Positions 24,952-37,897 are shown, counted from the stretch's first letter. The stretch: DNA of 64,000 bases from Silurus meridionalis (GCF_014805685.1 NC_060887.1:15285463-15349462), one strand, 5' to 3'. Translations and numbers: made by a program. The notes: generated from the sequence alone by a model not told the origin.

Positions 24952-27051
24952 TGCAGAGTCACAAATTTTTGCTGTGTGTGTGTGTTTACACCAAAACACA
25001 CTTTATCTGCACCGTCTATCTCTCCTGTCTTTAAGGAAGCTAAAAAGCCTGAGAAGCTTCTGGTGTGTTTGGACTGCATACACTTGTTGATAAAGATCAG
25101 ATCTCTCAGCATATCAAAGCTTCAGCTTCCTGTTTGCTTCCTAGTTCAAATATTCACTCCTCAATTCAGGAAGAATTTAGGTGCATAAAAGGTGTTTACA
25201 GAAATACATAAAGATAAGAATGCGGCCAGAATTTCAAAAGGAACCTTGTTACAGAGTTACTGATACTGACAATTGAAACAATGCAGTGCAGTCATCAGTG
25301 TAAACTTCCAGAACACCTGTCTACTCGAACAGATATCAGGGTGGATACATACATTAGAAATTAAGCGTTAACTTCAAAAATTATTGGTGCCCTCCAAGAG
25401 AAAATGATTCAACATGAAAGAAAATTGCCAGTGTTGTTACTTTGGTTCCAAGGTTTGATTGAACAGGACAATGGCTGAAATCCTATAATGCTTTGTGAGG
25501 TGAAGTCAATTCCCAGGCACTATTCACACAAGTACTGTACTGCATACACTTTTTCATGACGATTAGATTTTAGCCTTATGCCTATATTTCACTGGATGAA
25601 ACGATGAAACGCAAATGTGATTGCTTTAAATTACAGACCAAAACTGATAAATATTAAAATGATTTTTCCAGTTGATGTACCATAAAATATAGAAAAACGT
25701 CCATTGCTGATAATATAGCTGGGATAAAACCACTATTTTGAACAAATAATTAATTTGGGGAAAAAAATTAATAAATACAATGTAAAACATATAAATAGTT
25801 CCCCAAATATCTTTCCAAGCATCTTATAAAATGAATTCCTTTTATATTTCAATGTCCAAGGAACCATCTTCTGGTCGATATTGACTCTCTGGCGTTAGAA
25901 TCGGTGTAGTTATTTAGGACTTATTAGAGAAAGTGAATGAAATGTAGCTCGGCACTCAGTGCAGTCCGGTGTCGAGTAACCTAGCGACAGTTTCTAAAGC
26001 ACGGAATAAGCGCAACGTTCCAGTGCAAGAAAAATTGAGGAAAAGCAGTAAAGTGCCTCACTCTTGCTGTCATATTTTTCTTTGGCTGTGCTCATTTGTG
26101 CACGGGGACCGCCGCAGCGCTAGAGGCAAACGCGCTGCAATTGCGCTCCGTCTCCTACGGCTAAATAGGCAGGCATACGGTCCCGTCATTCAATCTGTCG
26201 CTCTTTCCAACCCGCGGGGTAATTACTGCTGCCCCACAGACAGCGAAAGGCACTGGAGACCCTCCGCCATTTATATGCATGAGGACTGAAGAAATCCATA
26301 TCGATATGATGGTAAATTGCAGATGGAGAGTAAAGTTTGGGAGCAGGAACCCCGCAGGACCCGGGGGCACCGCTGTGAGTTCTGAACGCTCGCAATTTTA
26401 ACACCTGCATTCTTCTGTCAGGACGAAGCGGTGTAAGTTCTGGTAAAAGAACGAGAGAGGCAGAGGATCGGTTCAAAAGGTAGCAGAGTTTTGGTCTGAG
26501 GCCTGAACAGATGTTTGTGGATTTTAAGTTCTAAGCCCCAGGAGGGCATTCAGAGTTCTGGCTCTCTCTTGTGCAAGCCGAGTGTTGCCCCTGCCGTTTG
26601 GGAAGCAGTGGCCCGAGAGATGACTGCCTCCACCTCCACTTCCCCACTGCTCCACCGATCGATAGCTCTTTCAGGACGGTACTTACCGCCTTTCTTTTAC
26701 CTTCAATCAAAAGAGAAAAAAAAATAATGAAACACAGGGCAGGTGGTACGACCCTGCTGGGGTTGAAGAGGTTTTCAAGTGTCCACTGTCTCCACTGGAC
26801 CCCTCGTGACAGACCCCAAAACTCAGTGACACAGCGGCAATTATTGAGACAAGAAAGCAGGGGAGGAACTAGCACACAAAAGGTGGAAGTTTTTTTCCTC
26901 TTTGCTTCCACATAAAAAAAGAAACTGAAAAATAAATAGATGGATAAATAAATAAAAGCAATTCCTTGGTGAATTCTCTGAGCAAGAAAGGATTGAGAGG
27001 TCAATATTTCTAAAATGATCCCTCTCTTTTGAGGGACAATAGTCCAGATCT

Positions 27052-27074
27052 TTCTCTCTCTCTCTCTCTCTCTC
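27052..27074. repeat. (CT)n microsatellite
   Basis: About 11 CT units. Confidence 0.9.
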
Positions 27075-27183
27075 GGGACAGGAGTGTGCTGGCAAAGAAA
27101 GAGTACACATCCTCAATAATTATTGGCACCTTTTAATAAAAATAATAAGGAGCAATCGGATCTAAAGAACAACCTTTGTTCTA

Positions 27184-27186
27184 AAA

Positions 27187-27221
<35 letters not shown>

Positions 27222-27223
27222 AA
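27184..27223. repeat. (AAAT)n microsatellite
   Basis: About ten AAAT units. Confidence 0.95.
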
Positions 27224-27739
27224 AGCGCTCATTGCTACCAACTTGTGCTTGTATTGCAAATCGACTCTCAGGCACAACTAATGGCACCCTAAACAAAAAG
27301 TCATTGTTGAAATTTTTATTTTGATTTTGATAAAAGAAAAAAGCGACTGAATTAGCTTCCAAAATCGGCTTCGGCTTTCATGAGAATCTCAGGAATAAAG
27401 AATATCTTCATCCACAGTCATTTCGTTAGTACCATTAACCACGGCTTGTTTCCTTGGGGTATAACTAAAAGGTTGCACACGTGTAAAATCCGTTCCTCAT
27501 TTATTACACCATGGGGGGGAGCCAAAGAACATTGATAATAAAAGAGACAGATGGCTGTTCTTGACCCTTTGACCTCTTACATGCATCAGACAATGCACAT
27601 AAACATATAGGGTTAGGGTAGGGTATTACAAAAAAAGAAATAAAAACAGAAGGATATGAAGGACAGAAGGAGAAGTCGTCTCCGGGTAAGAAAGGTTCCT
27701 GGCGGCCGCGCAATCGCACCGTCATGTAGGTCGGCGGTG

Positions 27740-28100
27740 TGAGAGTTTTAATTATTTAGTTCTGAAAATTGCTTTTTCACCTGTTTAACATGTACACAGA
27801 CGCATTAATTAGGCAGAATTATAGATGATTCTGTCCTGTTTGCCTCTTTAACCAGAGCTGGAAGTAATTAAACCTCGCCTCGTTCATTACTGAGCTTTTC
27901 TGCCCAATAAACACAAACTCCGCACGCCGCGTTAAACACCGCCGCATAAATAATGTAATTAGACGCAATAAACAGGGATTCTGGGGTAAAGCGAGACTCC
28001 GCTGGAGGACTGAAGGCCTGTTGATCAGAAGCTTGATTTCCTTCTTTTTTTTGTGTATGTTTGTGTTTGTTTATTTGCACAGGGATCATATTACGTGCTG
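27740..28100. promoter_or_regulatory. candidate intronic regulatory element, TAATTA cluster
   Basis: Four homeodomain-type cores lie in about 210 bp: gttttaattatt (27745-), gcattaattagg (27802-), aagtaattaaacc (27862-) and atgtaattagacg (27953-), along with caataaaca words. It is repeat-free and has no coding frame. This is the best enhancer-like stretch in the window by eye; its function is inferred. Confidence 0.32.
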
Positions 28101-28548
28101 ATTAGCTCGTCAGAAGAAAATCTGAGGCGAAGTGCGCTGGGTTTGGGAATAAAAAAACTCCTCGGTGGAGAACGCAAAGCAGGAGGCCTATTTGCATAAG
28201 GTGATTTCTCAATGGTACAGAAAGTGTAACCTTCTCGCGGAGGTTCTCGGTGGATGTTATGGATGATTAGAATGACACAAAAAACACAAATGGACTGAAG
28301 TCATGCTACATAGTAATGAAGATGTTCTATAGGAGGAACGGTCTCAATCATGGTGCTGTAATGAAATTCTCGTTTTCTTTTGTTTGCACAACTGAGGTAC
28401 AAATTATGGGTGTATCATATGATATTTCTGACCCATTTCCACCTCTAATTAGCGCAGGAATGTACACTAGAATTCATCTTGCACTATTTCAATAATAAAG
28501 TACTAGAAACTTCACAACCATATTTCAGTGGACTAATGTGAATCTTAC

Positions 28549-28645
28549 CCCGATAATGCTCAGGCCCTTGAGGTAGTCCATCCTAGGCTGAGCCTGAGGA
28601 ACACATCCTGCAACCACCACCTTCTTATTTTGCTCCTGAGCCTTT
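28549..28645 (-). CDS. cdkal1: cdkal1 coding exon, 97 nt: third cluster cysteine (AGCVPQ)
   Basis: The exon starts with one base completing a Lys codon, then has 32 full codons and ends in phase 0. It reads [20 protein letters not shown] followed by [18 protein letters not shown] carries the third cysteine of the N-terminal auxiliary cluster, and the rest matches the end of the MTTase N-terminal domain of CDKAL1. The donor GGG|gtaaga is strong. The acceptor is ctctctcag, and the whole pyrimidine tract is a CT microsatellite (the GA repeat at 28648-28690 on the plus strand). Skipping would shift the frame. Confidence 0.96.

Positions 28646-28647
<2 letters not shown>

Positions 28648-28690
<43 letters not shown>
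28648..28690. repeat. (GA)n microsatellite acting as the polypyrimidine tract of a cdkal1 exon
   Basis: About 21 GA units on the plus strand are read as CU repeats in the pre-mRNA. They end 3 nt from the 97-nt exon as ctctcag. CU repeats are binding sites for PTB-type proteins as well as U2AF. Confidence 0.95.
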
Positions 28691-28694
<4 letters not shown>

Positions 28695-29279
28695 AGATAT
28701 ATATAATTGACTGTAAAAGCTGTAGTTCTCCTTAGATGTTCACATTTTATTCTTGATTTTTAAAACTTTTTAAACCAAGAAAACGGAAACTTGAATGTGA
28801 CAGTTACATATAAATAATATCAATATCAAAAATAAAATCAATGCAACATCTGGTTAGTCTAAAAATATTATATATTGTTTAATAAACCAGTCATCCGTTT
28901 TCATAAAAACAAAACAAGAAACACAACTAAACTCCATGGCATCTTTAGCATCTGAATTCTCTCTCCTCCCTCTAAAACACAACATAACTAAGGGAGTTGA
29001 GAGAAGACTAAAAAAAGAAAAGAAAAAAAAAACAGCTTTGGGCTAAGAGAGTGAAAAAACGCTGAGGCAAAAACAAAAAAAAAAAAACACTGGATGAACA
29101 TTTGCACATTCGTGTGCATGGAGCACATGTTGGGAAAAGAAAAATTTATTATTTGCCATAAATACGGTACATGGGTACGGGTTTCAGGGGCGGAGCTTAT
29201 CATGTGACATCACCACCACCTCCATTTATGTGAGAATACATACATTTCCACAAAGTTACAGGTACACAAGTGTAAAGGA

Positions 29280-29480
29280 AAGTCTTTGGGTGTAGCATGA
29301 CAATGTTCTCGAGCACAAAGCCAGCTCCATGAAGATATGGTTTTAAATGAGTTTAACAATCACACTCCAAAATCTAGTGGAACATCTGCCCAGAAGAGTG
29401 GAGGTTAATACAGCAATTGGGAACTAAATGGGAAACAAGATGTTGAAAATCTTATGGTCAGATTTGTTCTCATACGTTTA
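29280..29480 (+). mobile_element. Tc1-like relic, family D (short)
   Basis: It keeps gtagcatgacaatgttctcg, aaagccagctccatgaagat, ccaaaatctagtggaacatc and cccagaagagtggagg. The middle is deleted and the right end has decayed. Confidence 0.6.
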
Positions 29481-29584
29481 CCTGGATAGCAATCTGATTG
29501 TTCTGCAGATTGTTTCCCAGAACAGCAGTTCTCTCACGTATATTCACTCGCGTCACTGTACGAGCAGTGTTTTTGTGTCCCTGT

Positions 29585-30115
29585 AGGTAGTTCTTTTTTT
29601 TTTATCTGTAATTCTACTTAAGTATGATTCATTTAAAGTATTGTACTAAACTACATTTCAAATCATCTGAAACTAGGTCGAAAAATTTAATAAAATAAAA
29701 ACAAGAATGCAAAGGAAAAGAAAAAAAAAAGCTGGAGAAAGATTGAGACGGATAAGAGAGTCATGCAGACCCAGCTGAAAGTGAAATGAATCGAAAGTTG
29801 TTTGGTGCGTGCACTCGCTGCCTGTATTCTATATCTGCGTTTGCGATTTCTCTCATTATCATAAATTATACCGGGAGATTTTTTTATCATTTTTATTTTT
29901 GCTGCGAAACTGCCCAACTTGCATTAGACTTAAATCATGGACTAGCATTTTTGTTAGTTTGTTTCATTTAATCTGTAATGGGTAACTAGTTGAAGATTTA
30001 GATTTCCTTGTCCTTTATGAACTACACTAGAATCCCACTACTTTGAATGCCCTGCTTTTTAACAGTAGTTTTACTTGAGTAGCATAATTTATTGCTCTTT
30101 CCACCTGCGCTACAG
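29585..30115. mobile_element. possible second copy of the acttgagtaaaagta-type repeat
   Basis: ctgtaattctacttaagta at the left and acagtagttttacttgagta plus ctctttccacctgcgct at the right resemble the ends of the same broad repeat class as 3443-4110. The inside is AT-rich and non-coding. Borders are approximate. Confidence 0.4.
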
Positions 30116-33100
30116 TCGAGCATCCACTGTACACCTCCCTGATTGTAACCCTGCACCGCTGTCAGAGCTGATTGGATGGAACACCTTCTGGCCAATCACA
30201 ATCCAGAACACATCGGATGAAGATTTCACTTCAGACATGACGAGCGGAAAGCTTACGTACAAAACCGAAGCCAAATCATGGTGTCGTTAAATTCCTCCAG
30301 ATCTATAGAGAGAAGGGAATACGTGTTTGTGCTGCACCGAGTGGCTGCAAGGGCGCGGGTGGCTGCGCACACATCTCAGCAGTAATCTCAGCAGACAGAG
30401 GAACCCTTTAGGAACTGAAGCGGCTCCAAGATATCTCCAACTGATCTCTCCAGACATGTGATGTAGAGTAGGTCAGTAAGAATGTGTGTGTGTGTGTAAG
30501 TTGACAGCAAGGCTGGAATTCGCCCTGGTTCCTCGATGACACCACATGAGCAGATCAAATGCAGTGTCCTGATGCATCGGGTCAGTAAAGTGGGTGAAAA
30601 GGTGGGTTAGAGCTCAGCACTGCGTCAAAAAGGCTGACTATTACACAGGAGGTGACGTGATCCTCGCGGTAAAGACGACAACAATGAACAAAGGATTAAC
30701 TTTGTGTTGCTACCGATCGGTTTCTCAGAGTAATAAAACCTCTGGAATGGTGGTGCTTCCCAAACGCTGCTCTCCCTCTCTGCGTGCTGTACATCGTTTA
30801 CCCTTCAGGTTGTCCAGCTCGTATTTGCTTTTTCTCTAGCAGACATGATCGTGTCCATTTTTGAACGCAAGTTTAATATGAAGCAGTAATACACACTGAA
30901 TAAGATCTCAGGTCATCACATGCACCTACATTGCTAATTCAATCGCCTGTTCTTTGAATGTTCCTCAAATCTTGAGAGAAAAAAAAAAACAACTAAAAAG
31001 TTCCCATGGACAGTGTGAGCACTTGTGAGACTCCAGAACCATGAGCTCAGGATTTACCCAGGAAGCCTGGAGATTTGAAGAGAGAATGTTCTAAACTCTA
31101 CCACTGGGACAACAACCGTTTCAAATGGAACTGTCCGGTGATGCCGAAGAATTGGATTCCATCTCGATGGTCACTGGTGCAATTTGGTGTCATTTATAGA
31201 CATTTTAATTGGAAATCTGTACACATTTTTTCAGTGCAAATCTCTAAAAACGCTGAATAAATGGTGTGGTATCGGGGTCTCCAGATCTACAGGGGAAAAG
31301 AAATGAATGCGAGTTCCTCCCAGGTGTGTGAGCGCAAACATATGCCCGGCAGAGGAACCGTTGAAAAACTGACCTGGGAGGACTAGGAGATCTGGATGGA
31401 TCAGCTGAATGCGTGTTTCTTCTCCTAATCTTGAACATGTAACTCTTAACATTGAGCCATGGTTTATAAAACAAGGTCCTTTACAGCTTTGACTCCTGAA
31501 ACGAATCGGCTGGAGGATGATTTCAGCTGAGCATGAGTGTTTATTTCGAGATAAAGGATTAATAAAACTCTGAAATGGGACTCTGTGCTCGGAGAACGTC
31601 TCCAGGCATCTCTCAGGCACTTTTCTCTTCAATCCGAGTGAATAATTGAAAGCCGAGAGCCTTTAAAAGAGTCGAGTTTACATCTAGGATACACAAGAGA
31701 ACACGGCGCTAATGAAAATATTAACGACCGAAGTCTTCGGTATAAACCGTAAACTTCCAGCTGGAGACTCGAACCCTTGCAGGACCATTTTTTGTAAAAA
31801 ATATATAAAAAAACAGAATAGTCGTGAGGGACACGAGGACCAAGTGCTATTGGACATGTGGACATGCTGACCGTTCGCTTTATGAGTCACTTGCCAAGCT
31901 GTCCAAACACAGACGCGTGACACGAGCGCTAACACGGACAACTCGGAGCTCTGAGCTGGGATTCAGCTGCCACTTTAAAACTAATCACACATATTGTAAA
32001 AATACTTCAAATGGATTGGTCAGAACTTAAATACAATGTTAATGTAACATTTATAGAAAGAGCCTCCAGTGTCAGAGGTGAAGCTGTAACAAAGCTTCCA
32101 GTCATCTTCAGGACTGAGGAGTTTACCAATGGGTGTGGAAGATGGTCGTGCACTTCTAAATAAAAAATAAATAAAAAATAAAATATATAGGTATTTCATT
32201 TCTGGTTCTACTCACAGAACTAGTGTGCAGGTACATGTCTGACGTGGTCATGGACTCAAGAAGCCCCTGGGTGAATTTGGATGTTTTGTAGCTGGGTGTG
32301 TGGTTCTAAAAGTGATGTAGCTAATCAAGAAAAACAATAAAAAAAAAAAATAAATAAAACAAACAGTAGACACAGCAACCAATTCAGTACGATTAAAATG
32401 AAGCAAGATTCAAAAAAATCTTTCCTGGAGTGACTGCAGTAGCATCAACATCAGAGAGCAGTGATTAGCTCAGATAAGCATGATAACCTCGTCACACAGT
32501 AAACACGGAACGCAGAATTCCTCTGAGCAGAATGCTAATGGCTGTATGTGCTGAGATAACCATCTCCACAATCCAATGTTTAATATAAACACAGCTCAGA
32601 GAAGAACAAGCAGGTCACAAGCACCAAACCTCAGGACTACACAACCTGCAGGAGTTCCCATAGACTGGCTCAGCCCACTGCTAGAGATAAACAAAGCTCT
32701 AACACTCTACGCGAGGAAAACATTGTGAACAAACAGGGATACCTCGACCTTTATCAATCCAGAACCTCTAAACTCCACCATCCCCAATCTCCTGCACCTC
32801 CAAACTCCACCATCCCCAATCTCATGCACCTTCAAATTCCAGCCCCAAACTCCTGCAATCTGCACTAATTTCAACACATTTACATAAACCACATACACAC
32901 ACTTCTTATTTATTTCTCCTCAGGACTGATTTTTATTCTCCAAAGGGATACAGCGACCTCCTGGACGAGCCGCTATAAGCACGACGCTACCTGGCCCCTC
33001 GTGAAAGAGGAGCTTTGAGTAAAAGGTTAAAGCTGAGACATGTATCATAAAAACATGCAGAAGTGTAATAAAGTTTTAGCGCTTGCTGTGTTCACACACG

Positions 33101-33853
33101 ACTGCCTTTAAATGCATCTGCAAATTGTAGAAGGAGCTCATAAAAACCAATGTCACTCAGTCAATGTCACAGAGAGGAGTGCGAGAAACAGACCAGACAT
33201 GTATCTATAAATCTGACTCACAGTTCACCTGAATCGAGATGCAAATGGATTATTTCCTGAGTTATCACTCACCTGACCCACAAGAAACAGGATCAAACGT
33301 TTAATCTGCTCCAGTTTGATCCGATTTATTAGATTCACACTGTTTACTAAAATAACTGATTAATCCTAAAGGACAATCTACATGAATTCACTGGAGGCAT
33401 GACTCACCCGAATCGCCCCCAAAATAAAAACGCTTTATTTCATTGATAAACACATTTCACCTCATTCACTCGAGTCAGAATTCACCTGAATAAAGGTGTG
33501 AATCAAGTTATTCCTAAACTGTGACTCTCCAGTCTGACCGTAAACATCTCATCTATCTGATTCATCTGGTTCTTCTCTAAGTAGATCGATATGATGCAAC
33601 ACAAGAACAGATTTCCCAGAATCATCATCTAAAAAAAAAAGCAGAAAACAATGGACGATAGAGGAAATCGTAGATCTAACCAGTGGCCTTTTAGCCTCAT
33701 ATGGACAGTAATCATTTTTTTGGAACCTTGATTCCAGAAAAACACCATTATGTGCTTCACAAATATTAGAACTTTAGCAGAGATGAAAAAAAGCATCAGA
33801 TTTATTCTACAGGAGTTAAACATCATGACTTCACAATGCAGCAACAATGTGGC

Positions 33854-33855
<2 letters not shown>

Positions 33856-33885
<30 letters not shown>
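33856..33885. repeat. (GT)n microsatellite
   Basis: About 15 GT units. Confidence 0.95.
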
Positions 33886-33888
<3 letters not shown>

Positions 33889-34052
33889 GAACAGCTTGCA
33901 CCCTGCTGGTTCAAACAGTCTTTTATCATGCATGGAGCTGAAAGAGAGAAACAGCTGACAAGCACAACAGACCCGGCCGTTCGGGACACGATGTGCTGTT
34001 TGGACCATTGCTGGGGTTTCATCTGGAATAATTGGCAATTTTCCCAAATAAC

Positions 34053-34250
34053 TAGGTTAGGGCTCTGGGTTGCTGATCAGAAGGTTGAAGGTATACGCTC
34101 CAGTATCGCCACAATGCCACTCTTGAGCACGGCCCTTAAATCCTCTGTGCTCTGAGGGCTCTGCATCATGGCTACCCCCAGCTTCCTAACATAACTGGGA
34201 TATGACTTTTACTGTGCTATAATGTCCATGTGACAAGTAAAATGCCACTT
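34053..34250 (+). mobile_element. SINE-like element
   Basis: gggctctgggttgctgatca and gaaggttgaag are followed by gagcacggcccttaaatcct, ctgggatatg and atgtccatgtgacaagtaaa. This is the layout of a common fish short interspersed repeat. The RNA polymerase III B box is poorly kept. It is non-coding. Confidence 0.6.
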
Positions 34251-35837
34251 ACTCTTACGGAAAATCCTGAACTTATCCAGGATGTGACTCGAGATATAAT
34301 TCAGCCCATTCGACCACATAAATAGCTTGTCCCAGTCCCTATGCGTTATATATTTCAACAATCCTTCAATTCTATATCTGATTCCACTGATTCAAAGATG
34401 TGATTCGTTCGATATGACTCACCTGCTCTTCACTTGATCTGTGTGCTCAAGCTCAATTGATTCCCAAAATATGATTCAGCTGATGTTGACTCAGTCACAT
34501 TGCCAGTACTTGTTTAAATCTTGGTTCAAGTGTGTCCCGAGTGAGACACTGATTCATCCCGAACACGGTGGGTTTTAATAATCAGAAACATTACTCCTCA
34601 TTCAACTCACGATTCATCATAGACGCAATTCTACCGAATCAAACCGGGGAAGCTTCTGAAACAGGATGCCGTTCGATTGATCCCTGCAGTGTGAGATCTA
34701 AAATTCAACCACATACTGATTGTTTAATTACTTTAACAGTTATTTCATTCACATTGTTCAATACAAGAACTGATTCCTCAAACGTGATCTACCAAATTCA
34801 CTTCATTCATCAGAAACCCGCCACAATTCATCTGAGTCGCATATTACTTGAATAAGGATGTCATTTGCGATGTGATTCAGATAAATGTGCCGTATTCACT
34901 TATTCACCTGATCGATTAGATTCACAATATCAATCCCAAATTCCTCCCTAAAGCAGAATCGATTTATATCACGCAAGATATGATTCATCTAATTCATTCA
35001 AGACGTAATTCACCTGATTCCTGAGATACATGTCGGTTGATTGAGGCATTCAGATATATTACTTCTATACTGATACACGTTATTCCACCTTTGAAATACA
35101 CAAACTTGTGATAGTATTTGTAATTGCCTAATTAAACAGCTGAATTTCATGCTCTGAAGCGCTCAATGCTGGTTAGTGCCTGCAAAGTCGCATTATGACG
35201 CACAGCTCTGACGTCTTACTCAAGGAGCAAAAACGCAACGATAAGCCGTTCGTGTAAACATCCGGCGTCATCCGTCACGGCGCCTGCAAGTGGAGATAAA
35301 ACTGTGCAGCAGGTTCTGATTACGAGACAGAAGAGATACTCCAGTTATCTCGGGTTTATCGCAATAACGGGGTTTGGAAGCGCAATCAGTGGATTCTGCA
35401 GCAAAGACAGCATCTGTTCAGATCTTCAACAAGAGAACGACTATGAGGTGACGATCCTCTGCTGAACCTCAAACCCAACCTGCAGGAGCTGATTGATGGC
35501 ATGTGGCCTGACACTCACTTGTTTAATATACAATGATTGACAGCGCGCTGAAGGTCTGAGGGAGGACATGACATTTTTCTCCTTCCAGGTTTATTGCCTT
35601 CTTTGCTGGCTTCTGGGTCATGCTGGTCTGGCAGGACCTGACCAAACTTCTAGGGCTGCAGAGCATGATAATAATGAGGTGATAATGATGATAAAGAGGT
35701 GATAATGATGATAAAGAGGTGATTGTGTGATCACGAGCTAAAATGCAGTCTACCAAACGATGATCAGGTTATACTCTAAAGCTAGAGGTGAACACACGCC
35801 TCAGCCGGGAGAACTGAGCTTCTGAGAGAGAGAACAA

Positions 35838-35857
35838 ACGAAAGAAAGGGTAAAGAA

Positions 35858-35905
<48 letters not shown>

Positions 35906-36038
35906 AGAAAGAAAGAAAGAAAGAAAGAAAGAAGAAAGAAAGAAAGAAAGAAAGAGAAAGAAAGAAGAGAAAGAAAGAAAGAAAGAAGAGAAAGAAAGAA
36001 AGAAAGAGAAAGAAAGAAGAGAAAGAAAGAAAGAAAGG

Positions 36039-36085
<47 letters not shown>

Positions 36086-36349
36086 AGAAAGAAAGAAAGT
36101 GAAAGAAAGAAAGAAAGAAAGAAAGAAAGAGAAAGAAAGAAAGGGTGAAAGAAAGAAAGAAAGAGAAAGAAAGAAAGAAAGGTGAAAGAAAGAAAGAAAG
36201 GGTGAAAGAAAGGAAGAAAGAAAGAAAGAAAGAAAGAAAGAGAAAGAAAGAAAGGTGAAAGAAAGAAAGGGTGAAAGAAAGAAAGAAAGAAAGAAAGAAA
36301 GGGTGAAAGAAAGAAAGAAAGAAAGAAAGGGTGAAAGAAAGAAAGGTGA

Positions 36350-36432
<83 letters not shown>

Positions 36433-36437
36433 GGTGA

Positions 36438-36472
<35 letters not shown>

Positions 36473-36508
36473 GGTGAAAGAAAGGAGAAAGAAAGAAAGA
36501 AAGGGTGA

Positions 36509-36580
<72 letters not shown>

Positions 36581-36587
36581 AGGGTGA

Positions 36588-36659
<72 letters not shown>

Positions 36660-36666
36660 AGGGTGA

Positions 36667-36722
<56 letters not shown>

Positions 36723-36755
36723 AGAAAGAAAGAAGAAAGAAAGAAAGAAAGAAAG

Positions 36756-36798
<43 letters not shown>

Positions 36799-36835
36799 AA
36801 AAGAAGGGTGAAAGAAAGGGAGAAAGAAAGAAAGA
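35838..36835. repeat. (GAAA)n array, about 1 kb, with GGGTG interruptions
   Basis: An almost pure purine strand of gaaa units is broken at intervals by gaagaaa and by agggtgaaag. The pyrimidine strand is the cdkal1 sense strand, so the pre-mRNA carries about 1 kb of UUUC repeats. Long open frames read here on either strand are artefacts of the repeat. Confidence 0.98.
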
Positions 36836-37285
36836 ATTAGAGAACAAAAGAGAGAGACAGAGAGAGAGAGAGAACAGAAGTTCCAGCACCGGGTTATAAA
36901 AGTTGAAAATATGACTGAAATTGATTAGTAATGAATATTGTTGATCATTAAAAAGTAAAATAAATGTTACCCATGCTGCCTATAACACTGTGGATGTTCA
37001 TATTCATTTTGAAATGTAGATTTTGTACATTTACAGACTCACTAAACACAGATATAGTGATTAAAAGTGCTGCTTTTCATCCTTAACATTGTAAAATAAG
37101 ACACTTCCATATCAATTTGTATATTTTTGTATATTATTTTTATTTTAATTTTTTCAGTTATTTTTGCAGAAATAAATGAATATTTGCATCATTTTATTAG
37201 AAATGCAGCAACACTGAATGGGTGAGACTGTAAAAGCAAGTGTGAATGTGGTGTTTAGGAGGAATTTTTTTGGGATCCATAGTCA

Positions 37286-37298
37286 GGTGTGTGTCTGT

Positions 37299-37334
<36 letters not shown>
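37286..37334. repeat. (GT)n microsatellite
   Basis: Imperfect at the left (gtgtctgtgt), then perfect. Confidence 0.95.
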
Positions 37335-37335
<1 letters not shown>

Positions 37336-37344
37336 GACGTGCTT

Positions 37345-37555
37345 TAAAAGCCTCTTATTCCGGCGATCATTATTTATTCTAAACAGTGTTTTTATTGAAA
37401 AATGTCAGAAAGCCCACACAATGCCGGCTGCCTAATTAAATCTCTATTCACTCTCTATTGCCTTCCTTCTCTCTTTCTCTCTTTTCCACAGCAAAATGTG
37501 GGGCACTGGCAATTAAATAAAAGGTTCAAGGCAAGGTTCATTACATTAAAATGTG
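37345..37555. promoter_or_regulatory. candidate intronic regulatory element
   Basis: A non-repetitive block between two microsatellites holds gatcattatttattc, ctgcctaattaaatc and actggcaattaaataaaag. Homeodomain-type cores only; function inferred. Confidence 0.22.
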
Positions 37556-37671
<116 letters not shown>

Positions 37672-37897
37672 GATGAAAGGCAGGTTGATTTTAATCGAGA
37701 CAGATTTAGCTGCCACACTTGTTAGCAGCAGTGTCATTTTGTTTTTCCGGGATGAAAAGCGCTCAGCTTGGCCTTTTCTGTCGCAGCACATCATCTCTCT
37801 TCAGCTCCTCGCAAAATCCTTTTTATTAAAGATTTACGAATGATGGCGCGGATCACAAACCCTCACACGCCAGACTGTGTGGCAAGGAACTTGTTTA

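Larger units (their letters stand above)
24018..28548 (-). other. cdkal1: cdkal1 intron, 4.5 kb
   Basis: The intron lies between the 97-nt and 49-nt exons. It holds a LINE 3' fragment (24625-24951), CT and AAAT microsatellites near 27.05-27.22 kb and a candidate enhancer at 27740-28100. The stretches 24.95-27.0 and 28.1-28.5 kb show nothing else I recognise. Confidence 0.93.
33180..35060. repeat. degenerate gattcacctgattca minisatellite
   Basis: Words such as gattcacctga, gattcatctaattc, gattcagctgatg and tgactcacctg recur at irregular short spacing over 1.9 kb and fade at both ends. It looks like an old tandem array. A SINE-like element at 34053-34250 interrupts it. Confidence 0.5.

Noticed and set aside
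25365..25410. ttattggtgccctcc words here, and similar ttattggcacc words near 27117 and ttggcaccc near 40165
   Set aside because: They resemble the family C Tc1 terminus but are too short and lack a partner end, so they were not annotated as elements.
26531..27004. A 157-codon minus-strand open frame
   Set aside because: The composition is unlike a protein and it ends in AAAT and low-complexity sequence. No family recognised.
27606..27624. A short agggttaggg stretch resembling telomere repeat
   Set aside because: Only two to three degenerate units; expected by chance in AT/G-rich intron sequence.
35801..36889. A 362-codon minus-strand open frame rich in Phe, Leu and Ser
   Set aside because: It is the translation of the GAAA array; any frame of this repeat is open. 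No gene.
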